Positions 7,028-13,431 of a DNA stretch of 15,404 nucleotides are shown one piece after another. Below the pieces are notes generated by a model that searched no databases, had not been told where the DNA came from, and was given only the letters and a program-made list of their open reading frames with translations. The position numbers were made by a program, and so were the translations under genes. Numbering within the stretch: position 1 is the stretch's first letter; each line of letters opens with the position of its first letter. The DNA comes from Candidatus Hecatellales archaeon (GTDB lineage: Archaea; Thermoproteota; Bathyarchaeia; Hecatellales; Hecatellaceae), in NCBI GenBank assembly GCA_003662305.1, contig QMXU01000008.1, forward strand, positions 1 to 15,404, in the 5' to 3' direction.

Positions 7028-7303
7028 ATGGCCCGGCTTGAAAGAATCTTCGGGAGCAGAAGGCAGACTAAACTCCTAGAGTTTCTGCTTCAGAATCCTG
7101 GCAAGGTTTTCAACCAAGCTGGGCTTGCGAGGTTTCTCGCCTGCTCTCCCAGCACCGTGGCAAGGGTTATCAGGCCTCTAATCGGGGAGGGAATCCTCGC
7201 CTACGAGCAGGTTTCAGGCCAGATGAAAATTATAGCCTTAAACACCGAGTCCGAGAAGGTTAAGCTCCTCTTGAAGTTCTACGAGGAGTACAGGAGGCTT
7301 TAG
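7028..7303 (+). CDS. Small winged helix-turn-helix protein
   Basis: This 91-residue protein is essentially a single winged-helix domain. Helix 1 covers about 11-23 (RRQTKLLEFLLQNP), the helix-turn-helix spans about 28-53 (FNQAGLARFLACSPSTVARVIRPLI), and the hairpin wing is about 55-71 (GILAYEQVSGQMKIIALN). A C-terminal helix (KVKLLLKFYEEYRRL) could mediate dimerisation. It resembles the MarR/ArsR-like small archaeal DNA-binding proteins. No cysteine metal-sensor motif is present (the only Cys is C39). The ATG at 7028 follows a GGAAGGA ribosome binding site right after the pyrH stop. Its place behind pyrH suggests a local regulator, possibly acting on the divergent promoter region, but the target is unknown. 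Confidence 0.8.
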   Translation: MARLERIFGSRRQTKLLEFLLQNPGKVFNQAGLARFLACSPSTVARVIRPLIGEGILAYEQVSGQMKIIALNTESEKVKLLLKFYEEYRRL

Positions 7304-7312
7304 CCGGCAGGG

Positions 7313-7865
7313 TTGGGACGGGAAGCCCTCGCAGCCAGCAACCATTTAGAAGCAAAATTTTTAGCTAGACTCAACAGGTTTACGGTTCTCGCAGAGTTGG
7401 AAGGCGTAAAAGTTAAGGCTTCTGGCTGAAACCCTGAGGCAGGGTGAACTGGAAGAGTTTAAAGGCTTCAGGATTCTGAAAGCCGAGCCCAGGCTTGGCG
7501 GAACAAGACTGGACTTCCTCTTAGAAAAGAAAGGCGGCGGAAGGCTTCTGGTTGAAGTTAAATCCTGCACTCTGGCTGAGAACGATGTAGCCATGTTTCC
7601 CGACGCGCCTACTGAGCGGGGTAGACGCCACCTTGAAACCCTAGCTAGGATGGCTGGGGGAGACTGGAGGGCAGCCATAGTTTTCCTAGCCCAAAGAGAA
7701 GACGTGGAAAGGTTTCAGCCGAACCATAGGGAGGACCCGAGGTTTGCTGAGGCCTTAAGGAAAGCCTGGGAGAAAGGCGTTAGGGTTTACGCTTACAGGG
7801 CTGCCTTCAACGGCAGAGTTCTGAGGTTGCTCGGGAGAATTCCGGTGGAGCTTCCCGGGGGGTGA
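7313..7865 (+). pseudogene. sfsA: sfsA homologue, central deletion plus frameshift
   Basis: Two pieces of one SfsA protein lie in different frames. The N-terminal piece (frame of 7313, possible TTG start) reads ...FLARLNRFTVLAELEGVKVKA and then hits TGA at 7427-7429. The C-terminal piece (frame of 7593, open from 7410) reads RLLAETLRQGELEEFKGF, continues through GGTRLDFLLE and VEVKSCTLAENDVAMFPDAP, then TERGRRHLETLA, and ends at TGA 7863-7865 after GRIPVELPGG. These match the start and the conserved C-terminal nuclease-like half of SfsA. The part between the first strand region and the NRL...E segment, about 50 residues in E. coli SfsA and including its HCPNTG motif, is absent. The two frames meet at GTTAAGGCTTCTGGCT (about 7412-7427). 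Intact SfsA is about 230 residues; here about 190 remain in two frames. A downstream start at ATG 7593 would make only a 90-residue fragment. An assembly error is possible, but a simple indel would not remove the missing section. Confidence 0.8.
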
Positions 7866-7868
7866 ATG

Positions 7869-8483
7869 CTAGTATTTGGCTCTCCAGCCGTGGTCTAGGG
7901 CTACTGCCTTACGCCTGCACCTGGCGCACAGAATTTTGAGCAGGTCCTGTCTTTCTATGGTTTCTTTGGGTTCAGACGGTTTCTTCGGAAGCCTGCCGGT
8001 GCTTATCTCGTAGGCTGCCACGAGCAGGGTGCTGTTGCTAAGCGTTAGGAAGCCGAGGTTTGCCATAACCCATTTCAAATGGTCTACGGTGGCCACCGGG
8101 GCGCCGCATACCTCACATCTGACGAGGTCTTTCTCCAGCTGGAAGAGGAGGTCTTCCCTTCGAGTTGAAACCACGCTGTATTCGGTTGTGAAGTTTATGG
8201 CGTCGACGGGGCATCTTTCAACGCACTGCCCGCAGGATATACAGTAGGGATAGGACAGCGTGATTCTGCGTTTTTCCTCTTCGTCTTCGAGGGTTAGGGC
8301 TCCTGTCGGGCATCCTTCAACGCAGGCTCCGCAGCCTATACATTTTTCAACGTCCAAGTGCAGTTTGCCTCTGAAGGCTTCGGGGGCTGGCGAAGGCTCA
8401 TACGGGTATTTAACGGTGAAAGCCTTTGAGAAAGCTGACTTCAAGGCTTCTGCCAGTTCTCTAAGCTTGTAGGGGGCACCCAA
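7869..8483 (-). CDS. Hydrogenase 8Fe ferredoxin subunit (NuoI/HyfH/HycF-like)
   Basis: This 204-residue subunit has two [4Fe-4S] motifs, CIGCGACVEGCP (C48, C51, C54, C58) and CISCGQCVERCP (C81, C84, C87, C91). It likely passes electrons between ferredoxin and the small subunit. The C-terminal part has two more Cys-x2-Cys pairs, CEVCGAP (C123/C126) and CARCRR (C186/C189), as in HycF/HyfH-type subunits, perhaps binding zinc or another metal. It is the last gene of the hydrogenase operon. A GTG at 8492 is the upstream alternative start, but it lies inside the GAGGTG sequence that makes a good Shine-Dalgarno for the TTG at 8483, so I prefer the TTG. The stop lies 3 nt from the end of the convergent sfsA remnant, leaving no room for a separate terminator. 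Confidence 0.93.
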   Translation of the reverse strand: MGAPYKLRELAEALKSAFSKAFTVKYPYEPSPAPEAFRGKLHLDVEKCIGCGACVEGCPTGALTLEDEEEKRRITLSYPYCISCGQCVERCPVDAINFTTEYSVVSTRREDLLFQLEKDLVRCEVCGAPVATVDHLKWVMANLGFLTLSNSTLLVAAYEISTGRLPKKPSEPKETIERQDLLKILCARCRRKAVALDHGWRAKY

Positions 8484-8489
8484 CCTTTC

Positions 8490-8495
8490 CACCTC
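8490..8495 (-). promoter_or_regulatory. Shine-Dalgarno deciding the HyfH-like start
   Basis: Minus-strand GAGGTG (8495-8490), 6 nt before TTG 8483. No Shine-Dalgarno precedes the alternative GTG at 8492, which sits within this motif. The motif overlaps the TAG stop of the NuoH-like gene (8497-8495) by one base. Confidence 0.55.
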
Positions 8496-9430
8496 TAAAA
8501 CAGCTGGCTGAAGATGAAAGCCCTTACAAAGTCGAACAGGGCTAATGCGAAGACGAAGCTCCAGAAGAATCTTAGGGCCTGGTCTATTCTAAGCCTTGGA
8601 TTGACAGCCGACACCACCGCCATGAGGAAGACAGCAACCATGCATTTGGCTAGGTGAACCAGCACGTCAAGCGGGTAGAAGCCTGTGCTGGGCCCGTGGA
8701 AGAATAGGGAAACCAGGAGGCTGGAGAGGATGAAAAGCAGCATGGCGTAGGTCAGCTTGAACAAGCCTAGAAGCCTGCCTGAATACTCGGTGTAGGGGCC
8801 TGCCATAATCTCGGTTTTCGCCTCAGGTATTTCAAAGGGGTTCAAACATAGTTTAGCCATAATGCTCAGGAAGAGAGCCACGGCGGCCAGCGGATACCTG
8901 ACGAAGTTGAAGCCTACTATGCTGGAAATGTGGAGGGAGCCTGCGTCCAAGCATAGGGTGAGCAGGCATACCACCACCGCAAGCTCGTAGGCTATGGCAA
9001 GGTTCATCTCCCTGGAGGAGCCTATGGCGCCGAAGGGGTTAGCAGAGGCGGAGCCTGCTAGAACAATCATGATGGAGGGCATAATCAGCAGGTATATTAG
9101 GACTATTACGTCTCCAGCGAAGTTCAGCGGCACCATGCCTGCCACGGGAACCAGCAGCGCCGCCACGCACACGGATGACAGAGCTATGATGGGGGCGGAC
9201 ACGAAGAGAAGCCTGTTGGCTTCAGCAGGCACTATGCTTTCCTTTGACAGAAGCTTCAGCAGGTCTGCGAAGGTCTGGTAGACAGGAGGCCCAACCCTCC
9301 ACTGGAACCTGGCGGTAAGCTTTCTAAGCTCCCACCACAGGAAAAGGCCTACAGCCGCTGTGAAGGCGAACCCAGGGTAGACCAGCAGGTTTAAGGTTAG
9401 AAAGCCTATCGTGGTTAAGACTGCTTCCAA
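8495..9430 (-). CDS. Hydrogenase membrane anchor subunit (NuoH/HyfC-like)
   Basis: This 311-residue membrane protein matches the NuoH/HyfC/HycD family, which docks the peripheral hydrogenase arm to the membrane and links electron transfer to ion movement. Landmarks are WRVGPPVYQTFADLLKLLSKE (about 44-64), the acidic/charged loop with SSREMNLAIAYELA (138-151), and PFEIPEAKTEIMAGPYTEYSG (about 197-217), the highly conserved Glu-rich loop facing the quinone or hydrogenase interface in this family. About eight hydrophobic segments are visible. The start is TTG 9430. An AGGAGGAGGT Shine-Dalgarno at 9450-9441 lies 10 nt upstream, straddling the stop of the large-subunit gene. The next gene, the ferredoxin subunit, begins 11 nt after the stop if TTG 8483 is right. 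Confidence 0.94.
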   Translation of the reverse strand: MEAVLTTIGFLTLNLLVYPGFAFTAAVGLFLWWELRKLTARFQWRVGPPVYQTFADLLKLLSKESIVPAEANRLLFVSAPIIALSSVCVAALLVPVAGMVPLNFAGDVIVLIYLLIMPSIMIVLAGSASANPFGAIGSSREMNLAIAYELAVVVCLLTLCLDAGSLHISSIVGFNFVRYPLAAVALFLSIMAKLCLNPFEIPEAKTEIMAGPYTEYSGRLLGLFKLTYAMLLFILSSLLVSLFFHGPSTGFYPLDVLVHLAKCMVAVFLMAVVSAVNPRLRIDQALRFFWSFVFALALFDFVRAFIFSQLF

Positions 9431-9438
9431 GCCTTCTG

Positions 9439-10614
9439 CTACCTCCTCCTAGTTTTACGCCTTGACAGGTAGACAAGCTCATCCCAGCTGTAGGCTTTCC
9501 TCCTGCCTTCACGCCTGTCGACAACTGAAAGCCTGTCGGTGCAGCACAGGCATGGGTCTATGGAGGCGATGATTATGGGGGCGTCAGCCAGAGAGTAGCC
9601 TATGAGCTGAGGTTTAAGGGAGGGCAGATTCATGTAGGTGGGAGCTCTAACCTTATGCCTTTTCGGGTAATTGGTTCCGTCGGAAACCACGTAGTGGAAG
9701 TCTTCTCCCCTCGGAGCCTCAGCGACTCCTACTCCTTCACCTGGAACCATCTCCTTGAATTCCACTTCTATGTCTCCGCCTGGCATAGCGTCGACAGCCT
9801 GCCTGACTATTTCAGCTGACTGAAGCATCTCCTCTATTCTAACTATGGTTTTGGCTAGGACGTCTCCTTCGGTTCTCACTGGAACCTCGAAGCTTAGCAT
9901 GCTGTAGGCTGCGTGAGGGAAGTCTTTGCGGACGTCTATTGGAAGACCTGAAGCTCTTGCCGTTGGACCTACGACACAGTAGTTTCCGGCTTCCTCTTTG
10001 GTCAGCACTCCTACGCCTTCAAGCCTAGCCCTGCTCACAGGGTCTTCCAGCAGCATGGCTGCTATCTGCTTGACACCCCGCTCAACCTCGTCCATGACCT
10101 TCAGTATTTTCTGCCGGTGCTCAGCCCTGATGTCCCGTCTAACTCCTCCGATCTTCATCATGGCGTAGCTTTGCCTGTTCCCAGTTATCTCCTCGAACAC
10201 GTCTAAAACGTATTCTCTAAGCTTCCACGTCCACATGAGAAGTGTGTCAAAGCCTATGACGTGGCCTCCTACCCCCAGCCATAGGAGGTGGCTGTGGATG
10301 CGTTCCAGCTCTTCGATTATGCTTCTTATGTATAAAGCCCTTTCAGGAGGCTTCAGGTTTAGAATGCTTTCCACAGCCTGCACGTAGCATAGGGGATGAA
10401 TGTTGGAGCATATGCCGCATATCCGCTCCACGAGGAAAGTTACCTGGTGGTAGGTCATCCTCTGGGCGAGGTATTCGATGCCGCGGTGGTTGTAGCCTAT
10501 CCTGATGTCAGCGTCCACCACGTTTTCTCCTTCAACTATAAGCTTGAAGAACTCCGGCTCCTTTATGGCGGGATGGTAGGGTCCTATCGGGATTAGCACG
10601 CCTTCCTTGGGCAT
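9439..10614 (-). CDS. Group 4 [NiFe] hydrogenase large subunit (NuoD/HycE-like)
   Basis: This 391-residue subunit should carry the Ni-Fe(CN)2CO site for H2 evolution or uptake. It has both nickel-binding cysteine pairs: RICGIC (C66, C69) and DPCLCC (C355, C358). That separates it from complex I NuoD and from the hydrogenase-like Ehr proteins, which lack them. The N-terminal GPYHPAIKEPEFFKL segment and the HRGIE motif (43-47) fit the group 4 family. After TDR (359-361) a 30-residue, Arg-rich tail remains, resembling the C-terminal extension that HycI cleaves from HycE. Cleavage here is therefore inferred. C357 is an extra cysteine inside the second pair. The NuoC-like region, fused in E. coli HycE/HyfG, is a separate gene upstream. 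Starts at ATG 10614, 3 nt after the NuoC-like stop, with GAGGT in front. Confidence 0.96.
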   Translation of the reverse strand: MPKEGVLIPIGPYHPAIKEPEFFKLIVEGENVVDADIRIGYNHRGIEYLAQRMTYHQVTFLVERICGICSNIHPLCYVQAVESILNLKPPERALYIRSIIEELERIHSHLLWLGVGGHVIGFDTLLMWTWKLREYVLDVFEEITGNRQSYAMMKIGGVRRDIRAEHRQKILKVMDEVERGVKQIAAMLLEDPVSRARLEGVGVLTKEEAGNYCVVGPTARASGLPIDVRKDFPHAAYSMLSFEVPVRTEGDVLAKTIVRIEEMLQSAEIVRQAVDAMPGGDIEVEFKEMVPGEGVGVAEAPRGEDFHYVVSDGTNYPKRHKVRAPTYMNLPSLKPQLIGYSLADAPIIIASIDPCLCCTDRLSVVDRREGRRKAYSWDELVYLSRRKTRRR

Positions 10615-10617
10615 ACC

Positions 10618-11085
10618 TCACTCCACCCCCTTATAGTCGCTTCTAAGCGGATGCTTACCTTCCGGCCACCCGTCAGGCAGAATCAGCCTTTTAGGTTCAG
10701 GGTGGCCTGGAAACTCTATGCCGAAGAGGTCTCTTATCTCCCGTTCAATGTAGTTTGCCCCCTTCATTAGGGGGGCCAGCGAAGGCATCTCAGGCCTGTC
10801 CTTTTCCAGCTCAACCTTAAGGTTTACCAGTATACCCTGCCTGGAAAGCGTGAAGTGGTATACGAGTTCGAAGAAGGAGGCATGCTCCACAGCCGATATG
10901 GTGCTGAGCTTTCCATCCATCTCCTTGAAGAGCACCTCTGCAACCTGTTTAAGGCTTCCCTTCTCAACCCTGAAGTATACGCAGCTGGCTTCGGCGAGAG
11001 GCTTCAAATACCATTCCAAGATTTTCCCTCTGAACCTCGCAGCCAAATCCTCCGCGAACCTTTCAACATCCTTCGAACACGCCAT
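10618..11085 (-). CDS. Hydrogenase NuoC-like (30 kDa) subunit
   Basis: This 155-residue soluble protein is the NuoC/EchD-type connecting subunit. The conserved signature is the C-terminal block YIEREIRDLFGIEFPGHPEP (about 112-131), followed by KRLILPDGWPEGKHPLRSDY. The N-terminal part (about 1-100) forms the usual alpha/beta domain with weaker conservation. In E. coli formate hydrogenlyase and Hyf this domain is fused to the large subunit; here it is free, as in Ech, Mbh and many archaeal complexes. It has no metal ligands of its own and probably stabilises the peripheral arm between large and small subunits. The ATG at 11085 lies 3 nt after the HyfB-like stop, and its own stop TGA overlaps the ribosome binding site of the large-subunit gene. 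Confidence 0.93.
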   Translation of the reverse strand: MACSKDVERFAEDLAARFRGKILEWYLKPLAEASCVYFRVEKGSLKQVAEVLFKEMDGKLSTISAVEHASFFELVYHFTLSRQGILVNLKVELEKDRPEMPSLAPLMKGANYIEREIRDLFGIEFPGHPEPKRLILPDGWPEGKHPLRSDYKGVE

Positions 11086-11088
11086 ACT

Positions 11089-13008
11089 TTACCACCAGAG
11101 CATTAGGGCGAACACGAGGAGAGCCAGCAGAAGCCAGAAAACGTACATGCTGAGAACTCCAGTGTGAACCTTCCTGAAGAAGCCGCATGCTCTGTCTATC
11201 AGCCTTGCGATTCCGTAGTCCAACCGGTCCAGCCCTCCTTTCTCCCCGACCTCGTAGAGAGGCTTAAGAATGCTTTTCACCGGGGAGTAGAAGTGGTGGG
11301 AGGTGAAGCTGACCTCCTCCAAGCTGACATCCTCCCCTCCAACGAAAACCTTGTACTTGTCAGCCGTAGGTGCAACAGGCGAAACCCTAGCGCTGGCATA
11401 GTAGATAGCCAGTCCAAGCAGGATTCCCAGGAAGAGGAGGAGAGCTGCAACCGTGGGAAGCCAAACCCCGATTTCGGTGACCAAGCCGAAGGAGTAGACG
11501 GCTAAAGGCAGACCTGGCACCAGCCCGCTTGCAGCCAAGCCCACCAGGCTTAAAGGAGCCGCAGGGAAAACGCCGAAGAGAATGCAGGCTAACGCCAGAA
11601 CCGTCAGGGGAATCTTCATGGTCGCCGGAACCTCCTTGACCTCCCTAAGCCTTTCAGGCGTCGAGCCGAGGAAGGCTGAGTGAACCACCTTGGCGAAGCT
11701 TGCAAGGGTTAGGGCGCTGGTGAACATCGCTATAACCGCAGCCCAAGCGTACCCAGCCTCTATGGCTGCACCGTAAATCATCCACTTGCTGACGAAGCCG
11801 TTGAAGGGTGGAACCCCTGAGATGGAGGCTGAAGCCACCAGGCAGGCGAAGGCTGTCACAGGCATCCGCTTAGCTAGGCCGCCGTAGTCGTCAAGACTTC
11901 TTGAGCCCGTCGCATATATTAGAGCTCCAGCGCAGAGGAAGAGGCATCCCTTGAAGAGGGCGTGGTTCAGCAGGTGGAAGAGTCCGGCTGCCAGCCCCAG
12001 CGTTGTACCCAAGCCTACGCCCAGAACCATGTAGCCTATCTGGCTTATGGTGTGGTAGGCTAGAAGCCGTTTGAAGTCTGACTGGACCAGGGCGTTCATA
12101 ACCCCTACCAGCATGGTTACACAGCCGATGGACACCACCACCAGATTCCAGGAGGGAACGTTGAAGAAGCCTGGTAAAACAGTGTACATCCGGGCCAGGA
12201 GGTATACTCCTGCCTTAACCATGGCTGCAGCGTGAAGGTAGGCTGTAACTGCTGAAGGAGCCACCGTGGCGCTGGGAAGCCAGTTGTGCATGGGGAACTG
12301 AACGGACTTAGCCACGGCGGCAATGATGAAGGAGGCTATAGCAAGAGAGACAAGAAGCATTCCTCCCCCCGTGAAAGCCTGCCCTGCCAGGGCTTCAAAG
12401 TCCAGCGTGTGGGGTGAAGACGCCAGGTAAACAGCGAAGATTCCGAGGAGCAGGAAGGCTCCTCCCAGATGGGTTAGCATGAAAGCTTTAAGGGCGGCGC
12501 CCACATCCTCCAGGCGCTCCTTGTGGAAGCCTATTAGTCCGTAGGATGCCAGGCTTGTCAGCTCCCAGAAGATGAACATGGTGAAGAGGTCTCCCGCCAG
12601 GAAAAGCCCTACCATGGAGCCTCCGAAGAAGAGCATCCACATGTAGTAGCGGGGCAGCCCTCCCTCACGCCTCATCTCGTCCACCGAGTATAGGAGAGCC
12701 AGAAAGCCGAAGCCTGAAGCAACCAAAGCCAGCAGCAGGCTTAAAGCATCCACGTAAAGGCTGAAAGCCAGCCCGAAAGCCGGAATCCAAGGCCGCTTGA
12801 AAGCCAGCGGCAGTCCGGTCGGCTCAGCCATAACCCTAGAAGCAGCGAAGACGAGAAAGCCTGTTGAAAGCAGCATCCCAGAAGCGGCAAACCCTCCCTG
12901 AACCCTGGCAGACGCCCTGCCCAGGCCTGACACTACTGCAGCCCAGATGAAGGGGACAGCTATGGAAAGCAGCAGCGCGAACTCCAACGTTAAGGCTTCC
13001 ACACCCAT
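11089..13008 (-). CDS. Antiporter-like membrane subunit (HyfB/NuoL-like)
   Basis: This 639-residue protein belongs to the proton-translocating NuoL/MrpA/HyfB family. Key residues are in place: Glu149 in FIFWELTSLASYG (TM5 position), Lys234 in VAKSVQFPMHNWLP (TM7), His259 and Lys265 in YLHAAAMVKAGVYLLAR (TM8), and Lys353 in HALFKGCLFL. About 14 core hydrophobic segments are followed by a hydrophilic stretch (roughly 545-610, with SFTSHHFYSPVKSILKPLY) and a last transmembrane helix (HTGVLSMYVFWLLLALLVF), similar to the C-terminal extension of HyfB/HycC and NuoL. It probably conducts H+ or Na+ coupled to hydrogenase turnover. The ion cannot be told from sequence. ATG 13008 follows an AGGAGG that overlaps the small-subunit stop codon. 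Confidence 0.94.
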   Translation of the reverse strand: MGVEALTLEFALLLSIAVPFIWAAVVSGLGRASARVQGGFAASGMLLSTGFLVFAASRVMAEPTGLPLAFKRPWIPAFGLAFSLYVDALSLLLALVASGFGFLALLYSVDEMRREGGLPRYYMWMLFFGGSMVGLFLAGDLFTMFIFWELTSLASYGLIGFHKERLEDVGAALKAFMLTHLGGAFLLLGIFAVYLASSPHTLDFEALAGQAFTGGGMLLVSLAIASFIIAAVAKSVQFPMHNWLPSATVAPSAVTAYLHAAAMVKAGVYLLARMYTVLPGFFNVPSWNLVVVSIGCVTMLVGVMNALVQSDFKRLLAYHTISQIGYMVLGVGLGTTLGLAAGLFHLLNHALFKGCLFLCAGALIYATGSRSLDDYGGLAKRMPVTAFACLVASASISGVPPFNGFVSKWMIYGAAIEAGYAWAAVIAMFTSALTLASFAKVVHSAFLGSTPERLREVKEVPATMKIPLTVLALACILFGVFPAAPLSLVGLAASGLVPGLPLAVYSFGLVTEIGVWLPTVAALLLFLGILLGLAIYYASARVSPVAPTADKYKVFVGGEDVSLEEVSFTSHHFYSPVKSILKPLYEVGEKGGLDRLDYGIARLIDRACGFFRKVHTGVLSMYVFWLLLALLVFALMLWW

Positions 13009-13015
13009 ACGCCTC

Positions 13016-13429
13016 CTACAGTTTCTCCAGGGCTTTAACTATCCCGTCGATGATGGCCTGGGGCCTGGGAGGGCAGCCTGCAATATACACGTCTACAGGT
13101 ATCACCCTGTCCAGGGGGCCAGCGAAGTTGTAGCTCCCCCTGAAGATTCCTCCGGTGCAGGCGCATGTTCCCACCGCCACCACGAGCTTGGGGTCAGGGG
13201 TTTGAGCGTAAACCCTTTTAGCCCTTTCAAGAGTCTGCCTGTTAAGGATGCCTGTGACCAGCAGAATATCCGCATGCCTGGGCGAACCTTGAAGAACTAT
13301 GCCGAACCTTTCAACGTCGAACCTCGGTGTGAGCGCGGCTATGATTTCAATGTCGCAGTTGTTACAGCTTCCCGTGCTCACGTGGAAAACCCATGGAGAC
13401 TTCTTCCTGCTCAGACGGAAGAGGCTCAC
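13016..13429 (-). CDS. Group 4 [NiFe] hydrogenase small subunit (NuoB/HyfI-like)
   Basis: This 137-residue subunit carries the [4Fe-4S] cluster closest to the Ni-Fe site. Likely ligands are C22 and C25 (GSCNNCDIE), C89 (VGTCACTGG) and C119 (AGCPPRP); C91 is an additional cysteine. The shape VFHVSTGSCNNCDIE...GSPRHADILLVTG...VAVGTCACTGGIF...VDVYIAGCPPRP is standard for group 4 small subunits, which are short and have a single cluster. The start is GTG at 13429, 2 nt after the preceding stop. A GGTG sequence lies just upstream. Unusually placed, it sits between two antiporter-like genes instead of beside the large-subunit gene. Confidence 0.95.
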   Translation of the reverse strand: MSLFRLSRKKSPWVFHVSTGSCNNCDIEIIAALTPRFDVERFGIVLQGSPRHADILLVTGILNRQTLERAKRVYAQTPDPKLVVAVGTCACTGGIFRGSYNFAGPLDRVIPVDVYIAGCPPRPQAIIDGIVKALEKL

Positions 13430-13431
13430 GG

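Noticed and set aside
7361..7678. 105-codon open frame on the minus strand over the sfsA region
   Set aside because: The plus strand carries unmistakable SfsA sequence here, so the minus frame is a shadow.
7593..7865. A separate 90-residue gene starting at ATG 7593
   Set aside because: The reading frame continues upstream with SfsA homology (from about 7410), so this is the tail of a broken gene and not an independent one.
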